Assembly: GCA_037447655.1 (NCBI GenBank)
Contig: JBBHKE010000826.1
Span: 1-64,000 of the forward strand
Direction of reading: 5' to 3'
Length of the DNA: 64,000 nucleotides
Source: Zygnema cylindricum
Taxonomy: Eukaryota; Streptophyta; Zygnematophyceae; Zygnematales; Zygnemataceae
This document shows, piece by piece, positions 22,208 to 33,611 of the stretch (position 1 is its first letter; each line of letters opens with the position of its first letter). The notes under the pieces are model-generated. The model saw only the letters and a list, made by a program, of their open reading frames with translations. It did no database searches and had not been told where the DNA came from. The position numbers were made by a program, and so were the translations under genes.

Positions 22208-23271
22208 CTTTAAATATGGACCACATTTGAAAAAGAAAAACAACTCGGTAAGCGATGAAAATCCATAACAACACGTCAGAAAAACAAAATGTGTATAAAG
22301 GCATGACAACAAATCATAAGAAAGATATAAGTGGTAAAAATTTCATGTCTCTCACAGGAATTTGAAACTAGGCTCTGTTTGAAAACAAACGTGTTAACTA
22401 AACGAGAATTTGAAACGGGATTTTTTCTTTAGCTACACATAAAAAACTCTTTTGCCAGGAAAACTAATGAACGAATGATATCATTTTAGTCGATATGCAC
22501 ATAGTTTGTAGTCGACCTTGACATTTTGTGGAAATTCTTGAAAATGACTCTTATCTGATATTTTTAACTCTTGCACTATTAAAAACTTAATTTCATTTCT
22601 GAAACTAAAACGTGAAGGGGTAGAAATATGTTTATAAATATTGGTAACGATGTGGAGATCTTTATTAGAGAATCATAATCATTTTCATATACAAAGTGGT
22701 GCATTAGTTTTGCAACAAAATATTTGTGTTTTGATCACGCTTTCGAAGCATAATAATCAAACAAAAATGGTAAACAAAAAATCAATTCTAAAGCCCATTC
22801 AAATAAAAAAAAGAACCCTCAAAAAAATAGATGGAAAACAAGAACAATGGCATTCTGCAATATCTACACAAAACAACGCTTTTGTCCATAACCCACTTCT
22901 TCCTCCTTGAAACCCATCTCCTCTTCCTAGTGTTGTGTATCAGGAAAAACTTGACGCAATAAAACTGTAACCAATAGTTATCGATTATTGAACGGTGAGG
23001 GGTCTCGATATATCGCTTCGAGACCAACAAATTACTATCGGCGATACGTGGAAAATATCTAGTTCGTTATATAACAGTACTTTATAATATACTGTATTAT
23101 ATTTTTGCTGTATATAGCGAGACATGTATGTCAACCTGTTCCGCACTCTATAAAACGGAAGAACGTAAGTTCAATAGAACGGGATCACCGTACAGTTGCG
23201 CCGGCTTTCAATCCCCCATGAGACTTTTTTATTATTCTTTTATATTTTTTATAGTGTTACAAAAAACTTAT
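22208..23271. other. Intron-like stretch, no further exon seen
   Basis: It separates the LRR exon at 23425 from the cap/EGF exon. 23190-23270 resembles flanks of the LRR units at 56690 and 57300 (ggctttcaatcccccatgag, then a TA run), so more of the LRR-unit material was once here. No LRR codons remain in it. Confidence 0.5.
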
Positions 23272-23905
23272 ATATATATATATGTGTGTAAGTAATTTTA
23301 GTATCAAATAGTAATAAAAAGATTTAGTAACTTTTTTTCTTGATAATGTTATTTTTTGTAATAATTTTTCTTATATCTCATTACACATTTATTAAAATTT
23401 TATCATTAGTGTCACGTGTCTTACAATTGTTGAAGAGATGTGAGTTGACCGATGGACGACGGAATGCTTCCACTCAACTGGTTGGTAAAAAGATCTCTGT
23501 GGCATCGAACATTCACACCCAACCAACACCCAACCCCCCAGACGGTGTCGTAATTAGCCAAGAAAACTTTCAAACACCCAATGAAACCTCCAGAATAAAC
23601 CCTTTAATCTATCTCAAAAAAAGCACCATAAGAAATTCCTTCCTCCACCCTTTTCTCCATCTCTCTCAAAAAACCGGTTTATTAAAATTACTAGTTACAA
23701 TAATTTATTATGATTTTTGTTATGGCTTTATTAACAATAACAAATATTAACTATTATTCATTAAAAATATTGTTATTACAATCTAAATTGATTTATTACT
23801 ATTTATTAATGATTTATTACTATTTATTGTTATTCTTATTTGATATGATTTATACTAGTTTAATTTATTACTTAATATCATCTATTACTATATATTCTTA
23901 ACTTT
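23272..23905. repeat. LRR-unit segment duplicated with 46955-47570
   Basis: The two segments match over about 620 bp, including exon, splice sites, the caaacacccaatgaaacc block and the AT-rich flank that leads into a CT tract. This ties the short paralogue to the 3' end of the LRR array of the large gene. Confidence 0.85.
23425..23496 (-). CDS. LRR exon of the short paralogue (72 nt)
   Basis: Acceptor gatgccacag, donor GTAAGACACG. It is exactly 72 nt and codes for one plant-type leucine-rich repeat: D-L-F-T-N-Q-LSGSIPSSIGQLTSLQQ-(L). It starts with one base and ends with two (phase 2 both ends), so it can splice to the cap/EGF exon at 22207 without a shift. Nearly identical to the exon at 47108. 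It is the only LRR exon seen before the SUD1-like exons upstream, so this paralogue is probably a 5'-truncated duplicate. Confidence 0.8.
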
Positions 23906-24792
23906 CCTCCTCTCTCCCTCTTCCTCTCTCCCTTTTCCTCTCGCTCTCCCTCGCTCCTCTCCCCCCCCACCTATTCCCCCGTACCTCCACCTCCCCTACT
24001 CCCCCTACCCCCCACTCCACCCTCTGCCTCCCTCTACCTCCCTCCCCCTCTCTCCCTCTCTCTCGCTTCCTCCCCTTCCCTCCCACTCCCTCTCCCCCTC
24101 CTTCCCTCCGTCCGTCCCTTTCTCTCTCTCTCTCCCTCTTTTTCTCCCTCATCCTCTCTCCCTCTTTTTCTCCCTCATTCTCTCTCTCCCTATTTTTCTC
24201 CCTCATCCTCTCTCTCCCTCTCCCTCTCCCTCTCCCTCTCCCTCCCTCTCCCTCTCCCCCTCCTTCCCTCCGTCTGTCCCCTTCTCTCTCTCTCTCCCTC
24301 TTTTTCTCCCTCATCCTCTCTCTCCCTCTTTTTCTCCCTCATCCTCTCTCTCCCTCTTTTTCTCCCTCATCCTCTCTCTCCCTCTCCCTCTCCCTCTCCC
24401 TCTCCCTCCCTCTCCCTCTCCCCCTCCTTCCCTCCGTCCGTCCCCTTCTCTCTCTTTCTCTCCCTCTTTTTCTCCCTCTTTTTCTCCCTCATCCTCTCTC
24501 TCCCTCTTTTTCTCCCTCATCCTCTCTCTCCCTCATCCTCCCTCTCCCTTTTCCTCTCCCTCTCCCTCTCCCTCTCCCTCTCCCTCTCCCTCTCCCTCTC
24601 CCTCTCCCTCTCCCCCTCTCCCTCTCCCTCTCCCTCCCCCTCCCTCACCCTCTCCCTCACCCTCTCCCTCTCCCTCTCCCCCCCCTCCCTCCCCCCCTCC
24701 CTCTCCCCCTCCCTCCCTCTCCCCCTCCCCCTCCCTCTCTCCCTCCCCCCCTCCCCCCTCCCCCTCCCCCTCCCCCTCCCCCTCCCCCTCCC
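23905..24792. repeat. Long CT tract (CCCTCT-type), purine-rich on minus strand
   Basis: About 890 bp of almost uninterrupted C/T, with larger sub-repeats (blocks beginning ctctttttctccctcatcc recur several times at 24120-24530), ending in pure ccccct units. It could form triplex or G-rich structures on the minus strand. The Arg/Glu/Gly open frames here are artefacts. Confidence 0.9.
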
Positions 24793-24816
24793 CCTCCCCA
24801 AACGGAAAAAACTCAC

Positions 24817-24980
24817 CGTTGCATTGTGTTCCATAAGTGAAGGGAAGGCGAGTGATGTGACCGAAACCCAGGAACAGACTTCCGATACCGACGGGAACCA
24901 ATATAATTGCAGTATTGCAAATGACAAGTGTCATCCAGGCGACCACCACTAAAAGAACCAGACGACCCACAAATGTGTCC
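24817..24980 (-). CDS. Exon of a SUD1/DOA10-type ER membrane E3 ubiquitin ligase
   Basis: Acceptor ttttggtacag to 24981, donor AACG|GTGAGT at 24816. The 164-nt exon reads a membrane segment, VGRLVLLVVVAWMTLVICNT then AIILVPVGIG, followed by RLPFTYGTQCN. This matches the late transmembrane region of plant SUD1 (CER9) proteins, where a conserved AW-T-L..N(T/S)..I-VPV-(S/G)-LG core leads to a PITHG-KCN motif. SUD1/DOA10 ligases sit in the ER membrane and target misfolded or regulatory proteins for degradation. Phase 2 in, phase 1 out. The next exon expected (motif DLYAF) was not found at lower coordinates. The downstream intron is filled by the CT tract and the LRR-unit duplication. Confidence 0.72.
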
Positions 24981-25836
24981 CTGTACCAAAAGTATCCCAA
25001 ATTGTTCCCACATTATTCTTAAAATATTTTTCAAGGAGTCCCCGAATGTTCCTAAATTGTTCCCAAAATTATCCCAAAAACTTCCTAGACATTCCGTAAA
25101 CATTTCCCAATATGTTAAAAAAGTTCCAAAATGTCCCCAAAATGTCCCTAGCTTGTTCGTAAAACATATCCCAAACGGTTTCAAACTTCCTACAACAAAA
25201 ACATAAAAATTATCGTTTTAATCACAAAAATTTCATCAAGGGTTTCCAAGTTTTATAAAGAATAAACTTCCAATCTAAATTTCCAAGAAGCTATATAAGA
25301 AAGGAAGTCCTAATATGAACATGAATAGTTCTAAAACTATTCTACAGGAAAGACAAAGTACAAAAGTTAACATTAAAGGTTGGGGACATCTAAAGAAAAA
25401 AACTTGAATAGAACATCGAGAATATATATATTCAAAAAGCTCTAGTTTTGGGTATAGAGACAACTCTTTCCAGCTTTATATATACAGCCTTCCCGAAAGC
25501 TACCCGCGAAACTATTTTTTAAAAGGAAAGAATGAATATGAACGTGAACAATAAATATGGATATGAAAAAGGAATGAGGAGACCATGAATAAGGTGAGGA
25601 GAATATAAAATTAAAGATGAAAGGAACAAAACTTCGTGGAATGTGTACTTGGAAATTTTCAAGAGGTTCTTTAATGCTTTTTACTGTTTTAGGAATTCTT
25701 AAGAGATTTTCAGAGTTTCTAAGAGTTTTTAAAAGTTTTTAAGAGCACAGTAGTTTTCTAGAATTTCTTAGGCTTACTCTCCGTGATCTCCTCCTTCTTC
25801 CTCCCACGCTTTTCCAGGTCCCTTCTACTGTACTAC

Positions 25837-26145
25837 CTCTCCTTCCGCTCTCCCCTCTATTTCACGCCTCGCATTCTCATCCAGAAGAAGGTTTCCTCCT
25901 ACAAGGACATTCTAAAGTCTGTTCTCTCTTCCCTCTCCTCCTCCTCCACCTCCTCCATGATTATTATTATTATCAGCTTGTGGGAGTAAGAATTCTGAGA
26001 GACCAAAAAATTTTCCCGCAATTGTGAACCAATGTCCCAAAACTCGTTTCATTGCTAAACGAAGACGAAAATGTTCGATGGTAAACATACCACAAACATG
26101 GAGTAAAAGCATATCGGCAGGAATCACCGTGAAAGGATCAGAAAT
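25837..26145 (-). CDS. Second exon of the same SUD1/DOA10-like gene, with an in-frame stop in its linker
   Basis: The acceptor gatgccttttttgcag is strong. The exon starts in phase 0 with ISDPFTVIPADMLLLHVC, FTIEHFRLRLAMKRVLGHWF and FGLSEFLLPQADNN. This corresponds to the SDPFTEIPADMLLF and IEHFRLR blocks of plant SUD1, directly before the segment coded at 24980, so order and strand agree. After LLPQ a Gly-rich linker runs to a TAG at 25912-25914, then 25 more open codons (NVLVGGNLLLDENARREIEG) to a possible donor GAG|GTAGTA at 25836. Either an unrecognised small intron removes the stop or the gene is a pseudogene. The donor phase does not match the exon at 24980, so one more exon is needed. 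Confidence 0.68.
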
Positions 26146-26635
26146 CTGCAAAAAAGGCATCAGTTTTCTTAAGACATCAGTTGTCCTTAAGACCATTTTT
26201 CACTTAAAACAGGTGTCGAGTGAAAAGGGAAAGGAAAAGTAGCATTCAATTAAATAAAATTCGATTCACATTTTAAGATTATGCATCTGGATTGGCTTTA
26301 TTTTACATTTTTGCTTTTGGGTGAAAAGGAGAGTGGTAAATGAAGACTCCATTCTCTACAGCCTGTGAGTTTGCTTAAAAAAGAAATCTAATAATCTTAT
26401 ATTCTTCCCCCACTGCCTCTAACCAAAACATGGAACAGAAAAATTCACAATTTTTTAGATTCAAAACTTCAGTTTTTAGAAAAGTGTGCCACCCCCAATT
26501 AAGAGCACAATTTTTTGATTCAAAACTTGAGTTTTTAGCTACCCCCAATAAAGAGATACAAGAAAACCCTAAAAAGGTCAATATCACGTAAACGTTTACG
26601 AAAAGATAATTTAAATAGTGGAAAGAAAAAAAAAA

Positions 26636-26790
26636 CAGTTTACAAACACACCGAGAAACACAAAAAGTTTACAGAAACAAGCCGAGAACAACAAAAAGTT
26701 CACAAGAACATGCCGAGAACCACAGAAAGCTTACAAAAACACACCGAGAAATAGAAAAGTTTACTAAATTAAGCTGATAACCGGAAAACG
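26636..26790. repeat. Degenerate ~31-bp tandem repeat, about five units
   Basis: Each unit resembles agtttacaaacacaccgaga followed by aacacaaaa. Units differ at several positions. Confidence 0.7.
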
Positions 26791-28439
26791 TTACCAGAAG
26801 TTCACAAAAAAACAAAAAAAAACTAAAAGAAAGTACCTAAGTTGAGAGGAAACACTAATTCTGCTACTTGAGATACCGCAGAAAGGACAAATACGTTGAT
26901 TAATTAATTTTACTAGCTAAAAAAAAAAACACAAAAATAAATAAATAAATAAACGAATCTGCATAATTATTTTATCTAATCAACACTAATTATGGTGCAT
27001 GACCCATTGCAGAAAGTACACAGTTGAGAAATCCTGAAAAAACCAAAAAATAAAAAAAACTGAAAAACCGTTTGAAAATAAACAAAAATAGCCCGAATTT
27101 TTTTTCAGGAAATAGCGAAACATCCGGAAAAAAAAAACTGAAAATACCACATCCCCCCTTAATCTACAGTAAACATTGTGCATATTCTTCACAAAAAGCC
27201 CCAAAACCATCAAACTTTATTCAGAACTCAACTCCTCCCCCTAAAAAACTTTCCCCAAAATGGCCCAAAAAAATCCCTAAAGAATCAAAAACCAAAAAAA
27301 ACACCAAAAAATCCTAAATCAATCCCAAAAAACCCCAGAAAAATTTCGAAAAAATGCCTGGAAAACCCCAAAATGACCTCCAAAAAATCTAAGTGCAAAC
27401 CTTATCGTTCCCCGTCTAACCCACACTAATTCCGGTGCAAAAAAGGCACGGGTCGAGAAATCCCCCCCAAAAAAAACCGGAAATAGTCCAAAAAAAACTC
27501 AGAACATCCCAAAAGAAACTCAGAAAGTCCTCATCATTTTTCTACGCTAATGCACACTAAATCTGGTGCAAATTTGTTGCAGAAAATACGAGTTGAAAAA
27601 TCCCAGAAAAACACATCCGAAAAAATCCAAAAAAACCCCAAAAAAATACCATAATGTTTTTTAAAAAAAGTCAAAAGTTCCTCACCACTTAGTAATAGGC
27701 GGAGAATATTCAGGTTCACGAGGCTCAAAATGTGTTCCACAAATTGGAGCAATCCCTGCCGATCAAAAAGAAAACAGAAAACAAAGAAAAGATTGCGTAA
27801 AAAAAGGAAAAAACCTGGTGAGACAGAAAGAGACCAGCTCTCCTTCTCTCTCACTCTTCCTTTTAAAAGTGATTATGGACTAAAACCGTCCAAATAGTGA
27901 ACAATTGCACTGCAAAAAAACCTCAACTTCCATTCACTCGAGGATTAAAAACATAGTTTTTGCAACGTAAAAGAATAGTGCCAGAGCTAGCTCATGCTCT
28001 CGTTTGTGGCCTGATTCAGATGATGGACTAGATTTTGATTCCAGCCTTCACCTTCTGTCCTCTTGAAACTTCATGTCAGAATCAGTCAACTCTTGTCCTT
28101 GGCCAATCACTGCTGCTGTGACTGTGACAATTTTTTTTGTCTCATTGGCTGCTTTAACACACACTCTAACAGTGACGTCACAAAGGGAAGTCGGCCGGTG
28201 AGGCGATCGAAAACATCGAACAGCGTATCTGATTTTCAAAAAAAGCCTCCCGCCCTCCTCGGCTTGCATGAGAGCTCGAGTCTGAGGGATTCCTTCCCCG
28301 CTTGCAAAAATAAGAACAGGAGGAAATCGCCAAAAACGGAATCACCCGCAAATCGCCACCTTCCCGGAAAGGCCCAACTGCCAGCTGGCACCTGCAGAAA
28401 GTTAAAAAAAAAAAGAAAGGCAAAGAGGAAAGGGCAAGA

Positions 28440-28990
28440 ATAAAAAGATAAGGAACGGAAAGGAATGGAAGAGAGAAAGGAAACTGCAGATAAAACGAAA
28501 TGAAAGGAAAGTGGAAAGGAAAGGAAAAACAAAAGGACAGGAAAGTCAAGGCAAGGCAAGGCAAGGCAAGGAAAGGAAGAAGGAAGGAGATGAATGGAAA
28601 AGAAAGGAAAAGAAAGGAAGAAAGGGAAGGAAAAGATTGGAAAGGAAAGGAGAGGAGACGAGAGGAAAGGAAAGGAAAGAAAAGGAAAGGAAAAAGGAAA
28701 GGGAAGGAAAGGAAAGGAAAGGAAAGGAAAGGGAAGGGAAGGGAAGGGAAGTGAAGGGAAGGGAAGGAGAGGGAAGGGAAGGGAAGGGAAGTGAAGGGAA
28801 GGGAAGGAGAGGGAAGTGAAGGGAAGGGAAGGAGAGGGAAGGGAAGGGAAGGGAAGGAGAGGGAAGGGAAGGGAAGGAGAGGGAAGGGAAGGGAAGGGAA
28901 GGGAAAGGAATGAATAGGAAAAAAAAAGATAGGAGAGGAAAGGAAAGGAATGGAAAAGAGAGAAAAAAGGACAGGACAAGAAAAAAGAAA
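28440..28990. repeat. GGGAA/GGAAA purine tract
   Basis: About 550 bp of ggaaa and ggaag / gggaa pentamers, with a larger repeated block near 28745-28880. The long Ser/Phe/Leu/Pro frame on the minus strand is an artefact of this composition. Confidence 0.9.
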
Positions 28991-29057
28991 GGAAAAGGGG
29001 CGGGAGAGAGGGAGAGATGGAGAGAGAGAGTGGGAGAGAGAATTGGGAAAAAGTTAC

Positions 29058-29129
29058 CAGCTTTAGTTCCTGTACTGTCGCCCTATTCCTCCCGGGAGGC
29101 CCTCCCCGCCTATCTCCATCGTCGCCCAT
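29058..29129 (-). CDS. Possible first exon of a minus-strand gene
   Basis: ATG at 29129 in a purine-rich start context, reading MGDDGDRRGGPPGRNRATVQ then ELKL, up to a donor CTG|GTAACT at 29057. GC content is higher than the surroundings and the upstream 29130-29220 looks like a 5' leader. It lies on the same strand upstream of the SUD1-like exons but has no recognised domain. The link to that gene is only positional. Confidence 0.25.
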
Positions 29130-29396
29130 CCTTCCTTTGCCTTCCCTCGCCTTCGAACTCTAAAAGTCCTTCTCACTCTACAGTAGCTCCTTCGCCTCGC
29201 CAATCCTCGCAACCCTAAAAACGTTTTTACTTCAGCGTCGGTAGGATGCAGAGATAGTACTGTACTGTCAGAACCGTGGCTAAAAATCGATGACCAGAGG
29301 AGTTAGGTCTTAAGGAAAGCAGTCCACTCACAGGGGTAAAAAACATCCACACTAATTTTGGTCGAGACGCGGCTTCGTGAGGTGGAGTTCCATATA

Positions 29397-29440
29397 CTCG
29401 GTCGCACAGGTACACTCGGTCGCACAGTAACACTCGGTCG
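29397..29440. repeat. Three copies of actcggtcgcac
   Basis: Short tandem repeat with a period near 15 bp, just left of the TIR element. Confidence 0.7.
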
Positions 29441-29543
29441 CACTTACAATGACGTGTTCCGTGGACTCAGTTCAATACTTTCACAGGAGACTCCGGTAAC
29501 GAGTTCCATGGACTCAGTTCGTCAAGTGCACACCCAATTTCGG

Positions 29544-30929
29544 TACACCGCGAATCGTTATTAGTGTCAAAATTTAAATAGTGTTGAAGAAAATTTACCG
29601 TAATTGATGCTAATTAAGGGTGAAGTTCCATCAAGCGAAAAGTGGCGTTTCTAACAGAAATCCACGACTCTCCGTACCAGATCGTACCGCCTATTTTGTT
29701 TTTATACGAAAACCAACATTACAGAGAATCTTGCCGATACTCTTCGGAGGTCTTGGAGGTAATATTGGCCGTCGGATGTTCATCTGCGATGAGTTCGCTT
29801 CAATTTTCTTTGTTAGACTCAACCCACCTCGACGAGGTGGGTTGGGATACACAGACTCAACCCATCTCAACGAGGTGGAATTTTCTCTGTTAGACTCAAC
29901 CCACCTCGACGAGGAAGGTTAGGATACACAGACTCAACCCACCTCGACGAGGTGGGATGGGATACATAAAAAAAAAATTTGTGACATGGTGGACACTTAA
30001 GCTACGTGTCATGATGGAAAACCAACGAAAAAGCTTAAGATTTGTACATGACACGCACTTTCCAAAATAAAACCGAAAATATAAACGAAATTTCGTAACA
30101 TTCCTTCGTCACGCTATTTTCGATAACTTTTGTTCGTCACACTATTTCTCTCAAAGGACTTTGGTTATGTTCGAAAAACATAAACCCTAAAGAATGAGCT
30201 GGCGTACAGACTGGCGTCTGCAAAAAGTATAAAAGTTTTGTCGAAGTATGCAGTACATGGTACGCAAGTGAATATTTGTAGTTAAGTTTGTCGGTGCTAA
30301 AAATCTGAAAGATTCTCACTATCGGATCGTAACTTGCGTGGCGCCAATCAATTTAGAACACGTGGTTTACAAACTCTACGTGATGGAACTTCGACTCAAT
30401 CGACCCTGTCTGTAGAGTTGGCCTTACGATTACAGAAACGTCTGATAGAACATCACCCTAAGAATTTGAAATTAAAAAAAAAAACGGTGTATTCTAATTT
30501 TGGCTTAATGCTAATTTGGGAACAACAAAAATGGATTATTCGCCGTACAATTATATACATTAATATATGTATCCGTACAAAATATTAAAAATCGTACGCC
30601 GTCGTGAAATTCAAATATTCGTACATGTCAACTAATTTACGTGTCAGACTAATCCCGTTTTATGAGCGCACGTTCCTATGCGTGCGTGTCTAATTTAATT
30701 CATTTTTTGTAAAATTTTCACGTGAAAAGGTATATTTATGTACGGTATGACATCGACCGTACACTACACTATTTAGATCTTATTGTACTATCATTCTTTA
30801 CGCTATTTTGTACGGTACCTTAATTAACGTCAAGGAAAAATTAAAATCATGTAACCTATTTGAGGAAAAAAATCAAAATTTTAATAACCCAAATTAGAGT
30901 TATTGACACTAATAACGATTCGCGGTGTA
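29544..30929. mobile_element. DNA-transposon-like element with 27-bp terminal inverted repeats (T1)
   Basis: 29544-29570 and 30903-30929 are exact inverted copies of 27 bp (beginning tacaccgcgaatcg). No coding capacity was seen inside, so it is non-autonomous. A second inverted pair lies inside: gggtgaagttcc at 29618 and its imperfect complement ending at 30458, each next to TAA, as in PIF/Harbinger-type elements. A related copy at 46015 shares both the inner pair and the surrounding DNA, so the inner TAA match is not independent proof of insertion. No target duplication was found at the outer ends. Confidence 0.6.
29815..29967. repeat. Four 38-39-bp units carrying a hairpin, inside T1
   Basis: Units start at 29815, 29853, 29892 and 29930 with agactcaaccca. 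Units 1 and 4 contain ccacctc-gac-gaggtgg, a perfect 7-bp stem. Unit 2 has one and unit 3 has several stem changes. The related element at 46015 lacks the array. Confidence 0.85.
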
Positions 30930-31199
30930 GCGTCACCTCAACTGGCGTTCCATCAAGTCTTAAGGCCGTTCCAAGACCCTATCACGCTACGGTACGGCCT
31001 TCCGTCGCCGTCGTTGTCAAGCCCGTTGCAATCATTGCAGCTCCGACCTGTGAAGGATCTTACACAAAATCAGAGTGTAAGAAAACATTGGAAGCATTCA
31101 GAACATTCACAAGAGAGAGAGAGAGAGAGAGTCCACGGAAGCCAATATATTTCATAGAATTTTTTCCCCATAAAAGTTTCTAAGTTTCAATAAATAGTA

Positions 31200-31540
31200 C
31201 TACAAACGAAACGTCACTACTTCAAACTATAAAACCAAACCGAAATATAAAGTGCGCACGAAGCGCTTACCAATCAAATCGCGTCTACACGCAAAACTAA
31301 ATTGTACTAAAGTACTAAACAAACGTATAACCAAAACCGTACAAAGAACAACCAAACGTACACACCAAACGTACAAACCAAACGACAAATGAACCTGGTC
31401 GTTGAAATACCGAATCTACGCGAGACCAAGAATCTGCGAAACGTACAACAACAAAACAAGGACCACACACGCTTGACGTAAAGACAACTAGCCGGCCGCG
31501 CGACACACCACGGCGGCCGATTACAATTTTGACGCTAACA
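31200..31540 (-). mobile_element. Copia LTR piece (element F)
   Basis: The minus strand starts with tgttagcgtc at 31540, preceded by a polypurine tract (gagagggggg, about 31541-31552), the hallmark of a 3' LTR. The other end is not resolved. It is rich in gtacgtttg-like motifs. Confidence 0.5.
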
Positions 31541-31552
31541 ACCCCCCTCTCA

Positions 31553-31940
31553 AACTTGTAATCATTACATCAATCCTAATTTAGGTCTCCCCCTCAATAA
31601 CACATCATGAGCCGCGGCTTTAGTCAACATATCCGCAGCTTCTTTCAACGTCGAAACGTACAAAAACTCAACCTCTTTCGCAGCGACCAAATCGCGTATG
31701 AAATGCCACTGAATCCTGATATGCTTTGTCTTTTTGTGAAAGACAGGATTCTTTACCAACGCCATCGAACTCATACTGTCAAAAAAGATGTTCATACAGC
31801 CAATAAAAATCCCCAATTCTCCAAGTAACTCCTTAATTCAAGTCGACGCTTTAGAAGTGTGACACGCTGCCATATACTTTGCTTCGGTCGAACTTAATGT
31901 GACAGTTGATTGAAGTCGCGAACTCCAAGAAAGGTGTGTG
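31553..31940 (-). pseudogene. Element F: copia RNase H remnant
   Basis: The minus strand reads SRLQSTVTLSSTEAKYMAAC near 31930-31870, then a stop, and then DSMSSMALVKNPVFHKKTKH, IQWHFIRDLVAAKEVEF, EAADMLTKAA. This is the end of a copia RNase H, of a subfamily different from A-D. RT and everything upstream are missing. Confidence 0.8.
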
Positions 31941-33611
31941 AAGTTCTACCGTTTTGCCAAAATAAAAAAGTACATTCAAACACGAACTTAAGTACATGTT
32001 AAATAACTAAACATAAACATATAGTTAAACTTACTTTTTTTTTTAAACCCTAAATAAGACGGTTCAACTACAACTAAATTAAACCGATCGGCATTAGGAG
32101 TTGAATAAGAGTAAATAACACGAAAATCAATCCTCTTTTAAAAAACCTTTCCTCTAATGATGATTATTGGAGTAGGTTTCAAAGGACAATCATTCGTCAA
32201 CATCTTCAATAAGCCTAATTTAATCCAATTTCTTTAAAAGATTATACTACGAGAGCAGTCAACTTTGAGAGCTAATCTTCAATACTAAATTTACTCATAA
32301 ATTGAATTAATGATTTTGTAACGACAAGGGGCATGATGTCCACAACAACAGTGAATCATTAGTAGAATCAATGTTTTTTTCCGCACTGAAAACATCCTTT
32401 CTTTGTGCAAAGTGTCTTTTTATTAACCCGAAAATTGCGATGAAAAGGTAAGGATGTTACCCTTCAACTGGAAGTGTCCAAACGGGGGTTAAACACTTGT
32501 GCAAGGAGAAATGATGATTGATGCATCAAAAAAATTAATGACACTATTATTGATTCATGATGTAGTTTTTTTTTTTTTTTTTACCCCTTATTTCCAAAAT
32601 CTTTATGCAAATCACGTGGCCATATAACCAAAAATCATGATAGATTTCTTGGATTACTTCAGACGTTGCCCCTTTTTTTTCCCTATGTACTCGAATGGAT
32701 CACCAACGCGAGGTTTTGATCAGGCTTCTTGTTGTTATCGATATTACTATAATTAAACATGAAGAAGGGAAGCCCAAAGGTTTTGTATCTAACAATTACT
32801 ACCATAAATCTTGCACAACTCTTCATCGAACCAATAAATTAGCCTCAATGGACAATAAGAACAACAACCACAACAACTATAGAAAACGATACCAAAAATT
32901 AAACCAAGAAAACTTTGTATATGTAAGTGTAAATTCCCAAAGTTCGACGGAGTACATGGTCTTTCTCTCTTAATTTTTTGTTGATTATAGACAAGCTACA
33001 CATTTGAGTTATTAATAAGAAAAGGAAAACTAATATGATTTTTTTCAAACAAGAAATTGGTAATTTGTTATTCAATCCTAAACAAAAAAGGCACCAACAA
33101 CCATTGAAGCAAATAAATCAAAACAGAAGAATACAACTTTTCCAACAAACATAAATGCTTGCTGATTTTCCAAGCCATTTTTAGCATTTAGCGCCCTTCA
33201 GATTTTTGGTAGGTCTCTCTCTTGCTCTCTCACCCCCCTCAGACAGTCTTCCTTCCACTATCTCCACACAACCCCCTTCTCTCCCCCTTATCCTGCCCCT
33301 CTTCCTCCACCTCCTCCACTGTTTTTAGGTAGTCCAAATGACACTAGAGACATCATTTTTTTAGGTGGTGTTACAACTTTTTCCGAATCGTTTCACCGGA
33401 ACAATAAAAAGAAATATATTAATTGTAATGCTATTTAGTCTTCAAAGGAGCAAACAAACTAGGACCGGATCAGTATGATGATCTCAAATAGCACAATTCC
33501 AAGAGGATGGTGGCTAGCCCATCTCGACCAAAAAACCTTCATTTCTTTGATTTAAAGTAACAACAAACATTACCAAAAGAAATTTTTATGCGCAAATTTT
33601 GAGTTGTTCTC
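31941..33611. other. No gene seen
   Basis: AT-rich DNA with short open frames lacking any recognisable domain. The T-run at 32567-32582 is the only clear feature. Confidence 0.5.

Larger units (their letters stand above)
26146..29057. other. Intron/intergenic DNA upstream of the SUD1-like exons
   Basis: No earlier SUD1 exon (RING-CH finger or first membrane segments) was recognised, so most of that gene is absent. 26636-26790 is a loose 31-bp tandem repeat. A-rich related segments occur at 26983, 27420 and 27545 (cacactaat..ggtgca....gttgagaaatcc). 28440-28990 is a purine tract. Confidence 0.5.

Noticed and set aside
27686-27755. Possible 70-nt exon on the minus strand between an AG (ggcag) and a GT (gtgagg)
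   Set aside because: The reading frame is ambiguous, its phases do not fit the exon at 26145, and no domain is recognised.
28236-29057. Long minus-strand frame rich in Phe/Ser/Leu/Pro
   Set aside because: It is the complement of the GGGAA tract; only the first 24 codons lie outside it.
30860-31183. Plus-strand 107-codon frame
   Set aside because: It overlaps the right TIR of T1 and a GA run, and has no domain.
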